Positions 25,599-34,311 of a DNA stretch of 64,000 nt are shown here, piece after piece. Made by a program: the position numbers and the translations under genes. The stretch is from contig NZ_WVNW01000004.1 of assembly GCF_013179285.1 (NCBI RefSeq), forward strand, positions 248,001 to 312,000, read 5' to 3'. The DNA comes from Roseobacter sp. HKCCD6576-2. GTDB lineage: Bacteria > Pseudomonadota > Alphaproteobacteria > Rhodobacterales > Rhodobacteraceae. A model generated the notes under the pieces. It was not told the DNA's origin and did no database searches. It saw nothing but the letters and a program-made list of their open reading frames with translations. Every line of letters starts with the position of its first letter. Within the stretch, counting starts at the first letter, position 1.

Positions 25599-26561
25599 TC
25601 AGCCCCAAAGATCGGGTAGGGCAGGGTGGACGCCGGAGGCGTCAAACTTCAACGGGGTGTCCCGGTCTTCGGCCAGAAGCAGCGGCCCGTCAAGATCAGT
25701 GATGGCCACGCCCTGAGCCAGCAACACAGCGGGTGCCATCGCAAGCGACGATCCGACCATGCAGCCGACCATGACATCGTAGCCTTCTGCCAAGGCCGCC
25801 GCGCGCAAGGCAAGCGCCTCAGTCAGCCCGCCGGTCTTATCAAGCTTGATGTTCACCATATCGTATTTGCCGTTCAGCCCGGGCAAGCTGGCCCGATCAT
25901 GGCAGCTTTCATCGGCGCAAACCGGCAAGGGGCGCTCAATCTCGACCAAGAGATCATCCGCACCCGCTGGCAGCGGCTGTTCCACCATCTCAACCCCAAG
26001 ACGCAAAAGATGCGGGGCAAGATCGGTGTAAACCTCAGCGCTCCAACCCTCATTGGCATCGACGATGATCCGCGATTTTGGCGCACCCTCGCGCACGGCT
26101 TCCAAGCGTGGCATGTCTTCCGGCGTGCCCAGCTTGATCTTCAGAAGCGGGCGAGACGCGTGTTTTGCGGCGGCGGCTCGCATATTCTCCGGGGTGTCAA
26201 GCGACAAGGTGAAGGCCGTAATTTCGGGCTTCGGGCGCGGCAGCCCGGCCAATTGCCAGACCGGCACACCGGTCTGTTTCGCCTGCCAATCCCAAAGCGC
26301 ACAATCCACCGCATTCCGCGCCGCGCCGGGCGGCAGGGCGTCCTGCAAATCCTGGCGCGAGATATCCGGTGGCAAGCTTTCGATCTCCGCCGTCACACTT
26401 TCGAGCGTCTCATCATAGCGGGCATAAGGCACGCATTCGCCAAGACCTACGACACCATCGCGGATCACCCGAATGGTCAGCACCTTCGCCTCAGTCCGTG
26501 ACCCACGGGCGATGGTAAACACCTCCGCCAGGCGAAAGCTCTCTGGCGTGACCGAGATCAC
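25599..26561 (-). CDS. dgcA: Enolase-superfamily racemase, DgcA-like (N-acetyl-D-Glu racemase / dipeptide epimerase)
   Basis: A 320-residue enzyme. Metal ligands and acid-base residues of the dipeptide-epimerase branch are present: the KxK motif in LLKIKLG, Asp in VDANEGW, Glu in VEQPLP, Asp in CADESCHD, and the second catalytic Lys in NIKLDKTGG. Two opposing lysines fit 1,1-proton transfer, i.e. racemisation. Alone this would be called L-Ala-D/L-Glu epimerase. Because it overlaps a dgcN-like gene by 4 bases, the DgcA role is favoured: converting N-acetyl-D-Glu to N-acetyl-L-Glu in D-glutamate catabolism. That substrate is inferred from the pairing. Confidence 0.82.
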   Translation of the reverse strand: MISVTPESFRLAEVFTIARGSRTEAKVLTIRVIRDGVVGLGECVPYARYDETLESVTAEIESLPPDISRQDLQDALPPGAARNAVDCALWDWQAKQTGVPVWQLAGLPRPKPEITAFTLSLDTPENMRAAAAKHASRPLLKIKLGTPEDMPRLEAVREGAPKSRIIVDANEGWSAEVYTDLAPHLLRLGVEMVEQPLPAGADDLLVEIERPLPVCADESCHDRASLPGLNGKYDMVNIKLDKTGGLTEALALRAAALAEGYDVMVGCMVGSSLAMAPAVLLAQGVAITDLDGPLLLAEDRDTPLKFDASGVHPALPDLWG

Positions 26562-27559
26562 AGGGCGGCCAGCGCGTCGACCAACCGGCCAGCGCCTTGC
26601 CGGAACGGATCCACCGTCGGCAGGCCCATGCGTTTCTCCACCTCGGCCAGATAGGCCATCGCTTCATCTTCGCCCATCGCCGCCGTGTTGATCGAGATGC
26701 CAACCACCTCGCAGGCCCGGTTTGCGATCCGCGCGAGCGGCAGGGCGGTGTCGCGCAGAGCCTCAAGACTCGGCAAATCATAGGTGGGAAGCCCGCGCAT
26801 ATGCGCACGGGTCGGCTCATGACTGAGGATCAGCGCATCCGGTTGACCGCCATGGATCAGCGCCATGGTCACGCCGGAATAGGAGACATGGAAAAGGCTG
26901 CCTTGCCCCTCGATATGGTCCCAATGGTCCTCGTCATTGTCGGGCGTCAACCATTCCACTGACCCCGCCATGAAATCAGCCACAACCGCATCAAGCGGAA
27001 TGCCGTTACCAGTGATCAAAATCCCGGTCTGGCCGGTCGGGCGGAAGTTCGATTTCAGCCCACGCGCCTTCATCTCCGCATCCATTGCGAGACCCGTATA
27101 CATCTTCCCAACCGAGCAATCGGTGCCCACGGCGAGACAGCGCTTGCCGCTCCGCTTAACACCATTCGCGATTGGGAACTCGACCTCCGGCACCCGCACA
27201 TCATGCAGCGCCTGGCCCGTGGCCTCGGCTACAGCCGCCAGATCAGGCTCATCGCGCAGCAGGTTGTGCAAGCCGGAGGCCAGATCGAACCCTTCCTCCA
27301 GCGCCATCACCAGCACCTTTTTCCACGCCGCAGAGATCACGCCGCCCCGGTTCGCCACCCCGATCACAAGCGTCTTGGCACCCGCGGCTTTTGCTTCGGT
27401 CAGGGTCATATCCGGCAAGCCCACATCGGCCTTACACCCCTCCATCCTGATCTGCCCGACGCAGTTGCCGGGCCGCCAATCGCGTATCCCTTGCGCAACC
27501 TTCGCGGCCAGTTGATCCGGCGCGTCGCCGAGAAAAAGCAGATAGGGGGTCTGAATCAT
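26558..27559 (-). CDS. dgcN: DgcN-like N-acetyltransferase (DUF1611 family)
   Basis: A 333-residue protein of the DUF1611 family. It has a P-loop-like C-terminal domain (VGTDCSVGKMYTGLAM, about residues 145-160), a FRPTGQTGILI strand-loop, and a SHEPTRAHMRGLP segment. DgcN of marine Proteobacteria acetylates D-Glu to N-acetyl-D-Glu; the adjacent DgcA then racemises it. First gene of the three-gene unit, its stop overlapping the dgcA-like start by 4 bases. No dgcR-type regulator is seen next to it. The 175 bases upstream contain no gene. Confidence 0.82.
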   Translation of the reverse strand: MIQTPYLLFLGDAPDQLAAKVAQGIRDWRPGNCVGQIRMEGCKADVGLPDMTLTEAKAAGAKTLVIGVANRGGVISAAWKKVLVMALEEGFDLASGLHNLLRDEPDLAAVAEATGQALHDVRVPEVEFPIANGVKRSGKRCLAVGTDCSVGKMYTGLAMDAEMKARGLKSNFRPTGQTGILITGNGIPLDAVVADFMAGSVEWLTPDNDEDHWDHIEGQGSLFHVSYSGVTMALIHGGQPDALILSHEPTRAHMRGLPTYDLPSLEALRDTALPLARIANRACEVVGISINTAAMGEDEAMAYLAEVEKRMGLPTVDPFRQGAGRLVDALAAL

Positions 27560-27734
27560 CGAATAGGTCTCCTGCGGGGCAAATGTTGCAGAAAGCTACG
27601 CGGAAGGCATGGGGATTGCTTTGCAGATTCGCAGGCGTGATGGCATCTCTGATGGAGAATCTCTCGGCAGAACGGTCATCCACGCCAAAAAATCGCGTGG
27701 AATCCCCCTGAGAAGTCAAGATTTCCGAATCGCA

Positions 27735-28082
27735 TCAGCGGGTCAGCAAACCCGCCACCTTTGTCACAGGCTGCTCAAAATCTACTGGCGCGTGATCGGC
27801 GGCCGGCGTGTTGCGCTTATACTCGTAGCGCATCAAGTCACCCTCTTTGGCCGAGGCGACGATCAAGGCCTGATAGAGATGCCGGGGTCCGTCATAGATA
27901 TCCACCAATCCGCGCAGGCGAGGCGCGTTCTCTGCATCTACCGCAAAGCCTTCCTCGGCATATTCGAGAATCGGATAGACGTCTTCGCCCACATGCACAC
28001 GGCGATGGCTGCGCCGTTTCAGGTCGCGTTTGCGCGCGGCGTTCAAACCGTCGAGCACTTCTTTCGGCAGAAAATCGGTCAT
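27735..28082 (-). CDS. Hypothetical 115-residue protein
   Basis: Not recognised. The product is hydrophilic, rich in Arg/Lys in its first third (RKRDLKRRSHRRVHVGED) and acidic/aromatic later. It has a RVHVGEDVYPILEYAEEGFA stretch followed by GLVDIYDGPRHLYQALIV that suggests a small beta-barrel-like domain, perhaps PilZ- or SH3-like, but no motif is decisive. No signal peptide or membrane segment. The start ATG has AAGGTG upstream. It is divergent from the GST gene; an AGGTTA-N8-TAACCT inverted repeat at 28104-28123 sits 22 bases upstream of its start and may be regulatory. Confidence 0.7.
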   Translation of the reverse strand: MTDFLPKEVLDGLNAARKRDLKRRSHRRVHVGEDVYPILEYAEEGFAVDAENAPRLRGLVDIYDGPRHLYQALIVASAKEGDLMRYEYKRNTPAADHAPVDFEQPVTKVAGLLTR

Positions 28083-28284
28083 GGCAGCACCTTATCCCTA
28101 GCAAGGTTAACATGCCGTAACCTCTTGGCAGGTCAACAGTTTCCTCTAGACATGTGCGTGATCGTCGCGTGAGCGCCACAGTTGAGTTGTGCGCCGATGC
28201 GGATATCCCTCTGCGTCTGTCTCTGTTTCCTGCACAAACCCCGCGCGCTACCTCCATTGTCACGCAAACAGAAAGGAGATCGGG

Positions 28285-29274
28285 ATGGGTTTGTTGGTCG
28301 ACGGTCAGTGGCAGGACACATGGTATGACACCAAATCCTCCGGTGGCGCCTTCAAACGGCAAGAGGCGTCATTCCGCAATTGGGTCACCGCAGATGGAAG
28401 CGCCGGGCCAAGCGGCAAGGCCGGGTTCAAGGCCGAGAGCGGACGCTATCATCTCTACGTTTCCCATGCCTGCCCCTGGGCCAATCGCACGTTGATTTTC
28501 CGCAGTCTGAAGGGGCTGGAACCGCATATCGATGTTTCTGTCGTACATCCCGATATGCTCTCCGAAGGCTGGACCTTCGCGCAGGATTTCGATGGCGCGA
28601 CCGGAGATGCACTCTTCGGCTCCGCCTTCATGCGGGAGATCTACCAACGCGCCGATCCCAATGTGACCACACGTGTGACAGTACCCGTCCTCTGGGACAC
28701 CGAGACGGATCAGATCGTCTCCAATGAAAGCTCCGAAATCATTCGGATGTTCAACAGCGCCTTCAACGACATCACCGGCGATACCCAAGATTTCTATCCG
28801 GACCCGCTGCGGGGCACGATCGACGAGATCAACGCCCGCATCTATTCCGACATCAACAATGGCGTCTACAAATCTGGTTTCGCCACCAGCCAATCCGCCT
28901 ATGACAAAGCCGTCACGACGCTGTTCGATGGGCTCGATTGGGTCGAGGGCCTCCTATCGAAAAACCGCTACCTCACCGGCGCGCAGATCACCGAGGCCGA
29001 TTGGCGGCTCTTCACAACGCTCGTCCGGTTCGATCTGGTCTATCATCTGCATTTCAAATGCAACCGGCGGCGGATCATCGATTATCCAAACATCTGGGCC
29101 TATACGCGCGAGCTTTACCAATGGCCCGGCGTCGCGGACACGATCCATTTCGACCATATCGTCCGGCACTATCATTACAGCCACGAAAGCATCAATCCGC
29201 ACCGGATCATCCCGATCAACCCGGTGATCGATTGGATGGAGCCACATGGGCGAGAGGCGTTGCAGGCCGCCTGA
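28285..29274 (+). CDS. Glutathionyl-hydroquinone reductase-like GST (Xi class, YqjG/ECM4)
   Basis: A 329-residue cytosolic glutathione transferase of the Xi class. The catalytic Cys63 lies in the hallmark SHACPWANRT motif; SNESSEIIRM binds glutathione, and the HFKCNRRRIIDYPN region is characteristic of this class. These enzymes remove glutathione from glutathionyl-hydroquinones. Start ATG has AAAGGAGA. It is followed after 21 bases by cobC, but no functional link is evident. Confidence 0.92.
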   Translation: MGLLVDGQWQDTWYDTKSSGGAFKRQEASFRNWVTADGSAGPSGKAGFKAESGRYHLYVSHACPWANRTLIFRSLKGLEPHIDVSVVHPDMLSEGWTFAQDFDGATGDALFGSAFMREIYQRADPNVTTRVTVPVLWDTETDQIVSNESSEIIRMFNSAFNDITGDTQDFYPDPLRGTIDEINARIYSDINNGVYKSGFATSQSAYDKAVTTLFDGLDWVEGLLSKNRYLTGAQITEADWRLFTTLVRFDLVYHLHFKCNRRRIIDYPNIWAYTRELYQWPGVADTIHFDHIVRHYHYSHESINPHRIIPINPVIDWMEPHGREALQAA

Positions 29275-29295
29275 AAATAGGCCAACCCTCGGGGC

Positions 29296-30288
29296 ATGAC
29301 GGACAGAACCCCACCGCGCGACCATGGCGGCGGCCTTGATGCTGCCATATCCCGCTATGGCGGCACCCGGGCGGACTGGATCGACCTGTCCACCGGGATC
29401 AACCCGGTGCCCTATCCGGTTGACGATGTTCCCGCCGACGCATGGACGGCCTTGCCCGACGCAGGCGCAACAGCCGCGCTCGTGGCGGCGGCGCGCAGGT
29501 TCTGGGGCGTGCCTGAAGGTGTCGGTGTTCTGGCCGCGCCAGGTGCCTCGGCGCTGATCGCCCGCCTGCCATATCTCGCACCTCCTGGCACCGTCACGAT
29601 CCCGGGTCCAACCTATAACGAGCATGAAGCCGCCTTTCGCGCTGCCGGGTGGCATATTGGGGCGGCAGGCAGGGCGCAGGTCATCGTCCACCCCAACAAT
29701 CCTGATGGCAAGATCTGGACCGAAGCCGAACTTTCTGGTCACGATCTCTCAGTGATCGACGAGAGCTTCTGCGATGTGATGCCCGAGCACTCCTTCATCC
29801 GCCGCGCCGCCGAACCCGAAACAGTAATCCTAAAGAGCTTTGGCAAGTTTTGGGGCCTCGCCGGTCTCCGTCTTGGTTTCGCGATCGCGCGCCCCGAAAC
29901 ACTCCAAAAGCTCTCGGATATGCTCGGCCCCTGGCCCGTCTCCGGCCCTGCCCTGACGGTGGGCACCCAAGCCTTGGGCGACACGGCATGGGCCGACGCC
30001 ACACGAAACCGCCTCAACAAGGACGCCGCCCGTTTGGACCAGCTCATGACCCAAGCTGGCGCCAAGCTCATTGGCGGAACCCCGCTTTTCCGCCTCTACA
30101 AAACCAACGACGCAGCAGTTTGGCAAACCCACCTTGCGCAACACCAAATCTGGTCCCGCATCTTCCCCTATTCCAAAACTTGGCTCCGCCTCGGACTGCC
30201 AAACCCAACCCACTGGCCGCGCGTCGAAACCGCCCTCGGGACGGCGGGTGGGGCGATGGCGCAGCCGAGCGACACCCGCCGTCCATGA
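29296..30288 (+). CDS. cobC: Threonine-phosphate decarboxylase (cobalamin synthesis)
   Basis: A 330-residue PLP enzyme of aspartate-aminotransferase fold that makes (R)-1-amino-2-propanol phosphate for the nucleotide loop of cobalamin. Seen: the opening DHGGGLDAA, LSTGINPVPYP, PNNPDGKIW, and the PLP lysine Lys184 in SFGKFWGLAGLRLGF. The gene immediately downstream (cbiB/cobD) overlaps its stop (ATGA), which fixes the cobalamin assignment against histidinol-phosphate aminotransferase. The symbol follows the Rhodobacter/Pseudomonas naming. Confidence 0.93.
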   Translation: MTDRTPPRDHGGGLDAAISRYGGTRADWIDLSTGINPVPYPVDDVPADAWTALPDAGATAALVAAARRFWGVPEGVGVLAAPGASALIARLPYLAPPGTVTIPGPTYNEHEAAFRAAGWHIGAAGRAQVIVHPNNPDGKIWTEAELSGHDLSVIDESFCDVMPEHSFIRRAAEPETVILKSFGKFWGLAGLRLGFAIARPETLQKLSDMLGPWPVSGPALTVGTQALGDTAWADATRNRLNKDAARLDQLMTQAGAKLIGGTPLFRLYKTNDAAVWQTHLAQHQIWSRIFPYSKTWLRLGLPNPTHWPRVETALGTAGGAMAQPSDTRRP

Positions 30289-31187
30289 CCCTGACCCTCG
30301 CCCTCCTCCTTGACGCGCTGCTCGGCGAACCCCGCTGGCTCTGGTCCCGCTGGCCCCACCCGGCTGTCCTCATGGGCCGTGCCGTGGCGTGGTGCGATGC
30401 GCGTTTCAACGCGGGACCCAATCGGCAACTCAAGGGCCTGCTGACGATCACCATGCTCGCGACAGCAACCGGCACACTCGGCCTGATCATATCCGCCCTG
30501 CCGCTCGGCTGGCTTTGGTCGGCGCTTGGCGCTGCAATCCTCTTGGCGCAGCGCAGCTTGGTCCAACATGTCCAAGCGGTCGCCGATGCCCTCCGCTATG
30601 GTCTATCCTCAGGCCGCAGTTCCGTCGCAATGATCGTCGGCCGCGACACCGCTGAGATGTCAGAGTCCGAGATCGCCCGCGCTGCCATCGAAAGTGCGGC
30701 CGAAAACCTGTCCGATGGGGTCGTGGCCCCGGCGTTTTGGTTTCTGGCCCTCGGCCTGCCCGGCATTCTGATCTACAAGACCGTCAACACCGCCGACAGC
30801 ATGATCGGCCACCGCACCCCCCGCCATGAAGAGTTCGGCAAGGCCGCTGCGATCCTCGACGATATCCTCAACTGGGTCCCCGCCCGCCTGACCGCATTGC
30901 TCATTGCGCTCGCCCACGGCGCGCCGCGGGCCTGGACCATTGCGCGGCGCGAGGCCCATCTGCATCGCTCCCCCAATGCTGGCTGGCCCGAAGCCGCGAT
31001 GGCGGGCGTTCTCAATATCGCCCTCTCCGGCCCCCGCAGCTATCACGGAGAACGCCAAGACTTCCCCTTCGTGAACCCTACCGGCCGCCGCAGCCTCGGC
31101 CCCGCCGATATCGACGCCACCGCCGCCGCACTTTGGCGAACCTGGGCGCTTATGGTCGCGCTGATTTTCGCTCTCGCGCTCTTCTGA
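30285..31187 (+). CDS. cbiB: Adenosylcobinamide-phosphate synthase (CbiB/CobD)
   Basis: A 300-residue integral membrane protein attaching aminopropanol (phosphate) to adenosylcobyric acid. Seen: LLLDALLGEP at the start, HPAVLMGR, SAAENLSDGVVAPAFW, YKTVNTADSMIGHRTPRHEEFG and a C-terminal hydrophobic segment, all CbiB signatures, with several membrane spans. Start is the ATG overlapping the cobC stop. The cobC-cbiB pair forms a small cobalamin island here; other cob genes are not in the window. Confidence 0.94.
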   Translation: MTLTLALLLDALLGEPRWLWSRWPHPAVLMGRAVAWCDARFNAGPNRQLKGLLTITMLATATGTLGLIISALPLGWLWSALGAAILLAQRSLVQHVQAVADALRYGLSSGRSSVAMIVGRDTAEMSESEIARAAIESAAENLSDGVVAPAFWFLALGLPGILIYKTVNTADSMIGHRTPRHEEFGKAAAILDDILNWVPARLTALLIALAHGAPRAWTIARREAHLHRSPNAGWPEAAMAGVLNIALSGPRSYHGERQDFPFVNPTGRRSLGPADIDATAAALWRTWALMVALIFALALF

Positions 31188-31247
31188 GTGTTCCCGAACC
31201 GCGCCGTCCTTGCTACTTTGTTGGAAATTAAAAAACAGGATTATCCC

Positions 31248-32423
31248 ATGCGATTTTTGACCGCCTCTCTTTTTGCTTTCACTCTCACAGCCACGCCCGC
31301 TCTGGCGCAACAATGCGGCGGAGATTTTGGGAGTTTTGTCGATGGACTCCGGTCTGAGGCCCTGCAACGCGGTCATTCCCAAACCAATGTGGACGCGTTC
31401 TTCCGCTCCGCCCGCTTCGATCAATCGGTGATCAATGCCGACCGTCGCCAGGGCGTCTTTCAACTGCCCTTTACCGAATTCTCGCAACGGGTGATCAGCC
31501 AGAACCGCATCCAAAACGGTGCCCGCAACAACCAACGCTATGACAGTGTTTTCGACATCGCGGAGCGGCAATACGGCGTCTCGCGCGGCGTGCTTCTGGC
31601 CTTCTGGGCGCTCGAGACCGATTACGGCGCGGTCCAGGGCGATTTCAATACGCTGAACGCATTGGTGACGCTCTCGCATGACTGCCGCCGCCCGCAGCTT
31701 TTCCGGCCACAGATCTTCGCCGCGCTGGAGCTGTTCGAGAACGGCGATTTCGACCCGGCCCGCACCACGGGGGCCTGGGCGGGCGAAATCGGCATGGTGC
31801 AGATGCTGCCCGAAGACATTCTGACCCGGGGGGTCGATGGCGATGGTGATGGCCATGTGACGCTGAAAACCTCGCCCGCCGACGCGTTGCTTTCCGGGGC
31901 CAATATGTTGCGTGGGCTTGGCTGGCGCGCCAATGAACCCTGGCTGATCGAGGTCACCGTGCCCAGCAATTTGGATTGGTCGCAAACCGGCCTCGACACC
32001 ACGCAGCGCGTCTCGCAATGGGAAGCGGCGGGCGTGCGCGCCCGCTCAGGCAGCTTACCTGGTGGCAATCTGCAAGCCTCGGTCCTGCTGCCGCAAGGGC
32101 GCAACGGCCCCGCCTTCCTCGCCTACCCGAATTTCAACGTGTTCTTCGAATGGAACCAAAGCTTCGTCTATGTCACCACCGCCGCCTATTTCGCCACGCG
32201 GCTGGAAGGCGCGCCGGTTTATAATGCAGGTGGTGCAACCGGCGGGCTCAACCCCGATCAGATGCGGCAACTGCAAGAGCGCCTCGTCGCGCGCGGTCAT
32301 GATGTCGGAGGGGTCGATGGGATCTTGGGCCGGATGACCCGCGCGGCAGTGCAGGCTGAACAGCAACGCCTTGGCCTGCCCGCCGATGCCTGGCCAACGC
32401 TGGATCTCCTCCGCGCGCTCTAA
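31248..32423 (+). CDS. Lytic murein transglycosylase (MltB-like, SLT_2), second copy
   Basis: A 391-residue exported protein: signal peptide ending near ALAQQ (residue 20), an SLT_2 domain with catalytic Glu in AFWALETDYGA and the WAGEIGMVQMLP motif, then a C-terminal PG_binding_1 domain (VGGVDGILGRMTRAAVQAEQ). Same architecture as the product of 21661-23004 but clearly diverged, without its proline-rich linker. Start at the ATG giving a clean signal peptide. Its stop overlaps the convergent gene by 4 bases. Confidence 0.92.
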   Translation: MRFLTASLFAFTLTATPALAQQCGGDFGSFVDGLRSEALQRGHSQTNVDAFFRSARFDQSVINADRRQGVFQLPFTEFSQRVISQNRIQNGARNNQRYDSVFDIAERQYGVSRGVLLAFWALETDYGAVQGDFNTLNALVTLSHDCRRPQLFRPQIFAALELFENGDFDPARTTGAWAGEIGMVQMLPEDILTRGVDGDGDGHVTLKTSPADALLSGANMLRGLGWRANEPWLIEVTVPSNLDWSQTGLDTTQRVSQWEAAGVRARSGSLPGGNLQASVLLPQGRNGPAFLAYPNFNVFFEWNQSFVYVTTAAYFATRLEGAPVYNAGGATGGLNPDQMRQLQERLVARGHDVGGVDGILGRMTRAAVQAEQQRLGLPADAWPTLDLLRAL

Positions 32424-32773
32424 TTCGGGCGGATCGGAAACCGCTGGCCGTCTTCCGTCACCAGGATCAGACGGCCAGCGTTCTCCACAAACAGATCGCA
32501 GCGCGAAAACCCGTTGATGAACTCGATGCAGACCGTGCCATCTTCATTCACCGCGTAATAGCCATACGCCACGCCACCGCCATTCGGATAGGTGTAGGTG
32601 TAGCGATCATCCTCGAAAAACCGCGATTGGCCATCATCGAAGAAGGTCAGAACCTGGCCCCGCAGACGCTCGTCGAGCGCCTCCAACCCAATCCGGGTAT
32701 CGTCGTCGCGCAAGAACCAATCCTGCGCCGTCACCGGCGCGGCCATCACACATAAGATCAAAGCAAGACGCAT
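32420..32773 (-). CDS. Hypothetical exported protein, 117 residues
   Basis: Not recognised. A signal peptide with likely cleavage after PVTAQ (about residue 17) precedes a mature domain of about 100 residues rich in Asp, Phe and Tyr. It carries YTYTYPNGGGVAYGYYAV and a pair of cysteines in VCIEFINGFSRCDLFVENAG that could form a disulfide. It probably folds in the periplasm. Start at the ATG that directly follows GGAGGG; an ATG 6 codons upstream is less likely. Converges on the transglycosylase gene. Confidence 0.75.
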   Translation of the reverse strand: MRLALILCVMAAPVTAQDWFLRDDDTRIGLEALDERLRGQVLTFFDDGQSRFFEDDRYTYTYPNGGGVAYGYYAVNEDGTVCIEFINGFSRCDLFVENAGRLILVTEDGQRFPIRPN

Positions 32774-32922
32774 CAGACCCTCCATTTGCATCAGCCTAGC
32801 GGACCTTTGCGCTCACCCGGTGACACGTTTCCGCGACCGCTTCGCCGCGCTGCGGCATTTCGACGGGTTTCACATCGCATGACATCCCCCACATTGGCGG
32901 TATCGCCGCCGCCGGAGCCGCC

Positions 32923-34311
32923 ATGCTGACCCTCACGACGATCTTGATCCCGCTTGGCCTTCTGATCTGGCTTGCTTGGCGCGGCGTCTCGGTCTTGATC
33001 CTCGCACCGGTCATGGCGCTTTTGGCCTCGGCCATGGCGCGCGAGCCGCTTCTGGCGAGCCTCACACAGGTTTTCATGCCCGCGACAGGCGGTTTCATCA
33101 CCGCCTATTTCCTGCTCTTCCTCCTGGGCGCTGTCTTTGGCCGGATCATGGAAGATAGCGGCGCTGCCCGCCGGATCGCCGATGGCATCGTCCGCGCGCT
33201 TGGCACCGACCAGGCCATCCCGGCGGTCGTCCTCTCTTGCGCGATCCTGACCTATGGCGGTGTCTCACTCTTTGTGGTCGCTTTCGCGGTCTACCCGCTG
33301 GCTATGGCGCTCTTCCGCAGCGCCGATTTGCCCCGGCGTCTGATCCCCGCCGCCATCGCGCTCGGGGCCTTCACCTTCACCATGACCGCGTTGCCGGGCA
33401 CCCCCGCGATCCAAAACGCGATCCCGATGCCCTATTTCGGCACAACCGCCTTCGCGGCCCCTGGGCTTGGGGTGATCGCGGCGCTGATCATGGCCGGTCT
33501 CGGTCTCCTCTGGCTCACAACGCGCGCAGGCCGCCTCCGGGCTCAAGGCGAGGGCTTTCTGCATCTCACCAGCAGCGAGGATAACAGCGCGCCCGCACCG
33601 ATCCGCAAACCGCTGCGGTTTTGGCCGGCCTTCCTGCCCATCGCCGCCGTTCTCGGCCTGAACCTCCTCTTCAGCACTCTGATCTTGCCCGCGCTCGACA
33701 CCAGCTATCTGGCCGACCCGCGATGGGGCGGAACCAACGCCGCCAGCGTGATCGGTATCTGGTCGATCATCGCGGCGCTGATCTTGAGCATCCTGCTGGC
33801 CCTGGCGCTCTTCCGCAAAACACTCACAGAGCCGAGCCAATCGCTCAGCAAAGGCGCGGAGGCCGCCCTTCTGCCGATTTTCAACACCGCCGCACTGGTC
33901 GGGTTTGGCGCGGTGATCGCGGGCTTGCCGGCCTTTGAGGTCATCCGTGACAGTGTCTCGGCGCTGCCCGGTGGCGCGCTTGTCTCGATGGCCGTCTCCG
34001 CGTCGATCCTCGCTGGCGTGACCGGCTCTGCCTCAGGCGGGATGAGCATCGCGCTCGACACACTCGGCACGCAATATCTGGCGCAAGGGGCTGAGGCAGG
34101 GATCGCCACACCCCTCATGCATCGGGTGATCGCACTTTCCACCGGCGGGCTCGACGCGCTTCCGCATAACGGCGCGGTCATCACGCTCCTGTCGATCGGG
34201 CGGCTGACGCATCGGGAAAGCTATGGCGACATCTTCATGGTTGCCGTGGCAATCCCACTCGTCGCGTTGATTTCCGTACTTGTCCTGGGGAGCTTGTTTG
34301 GCAGCTTCTAA
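32923..34311 (+). CDS. GntP-family permease
   Basis: A 462-residue inner-membrane transporter with about twelve spans. Sequence features of the GntP (gluconate/organic-acid:H+ symporter) family include FLLFLLGAVFGRIMEDSGAA, LTYGGVSLFVVAFAVYP and the C-terminal GGLDALPHNGAVIT. The substrate is likely a hydroxy or branched acid (gluconate, 3-hydroxybutyrate, lactate-like) but cannot be fixed. It stands alone between divergent and convergent genes; its stop overlaps smc by 4 bases. Confidence 0.85.
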   Translation: MLTLTTILIPLGLLIWLAWRGVSVLILAPVMALLASAMAREPLLASLTQVFMPATGGFITAYFLLFLLGAVFGRIMEDSGAARRIADGIVRALGTDQAIPAVVLSCAILTYGGVSLFVVAFAVYPLAMALFRSADLPRRLIPAAIALGAFTFTMTALPGTPAIQNAIPMPYFGTTAFAAPGLGVIAALIMAGLGLLWLTTRAGRLRAQGEGFLHLTSSEDNSAPAPIRKPLRFWPAFLPIAAVLGLNLLFSTLILPALDTSYLADPRWGGTNAASVIGIWSIIAALILSILLALALFRKTLTEPSQSLSKGAEAALLPIFNTAALVGFGAVIAGLPAFEVIRDSVSALPGGALVSMAVSASILAGVTGSASGGMSIALDTLGTQYLAQGAEAGIATPLMHRVIALSTGGLDALPHNGAVITLLSIGRLTHRESYGDIFMVAVAIPLVALISVLVLGSLFGSF

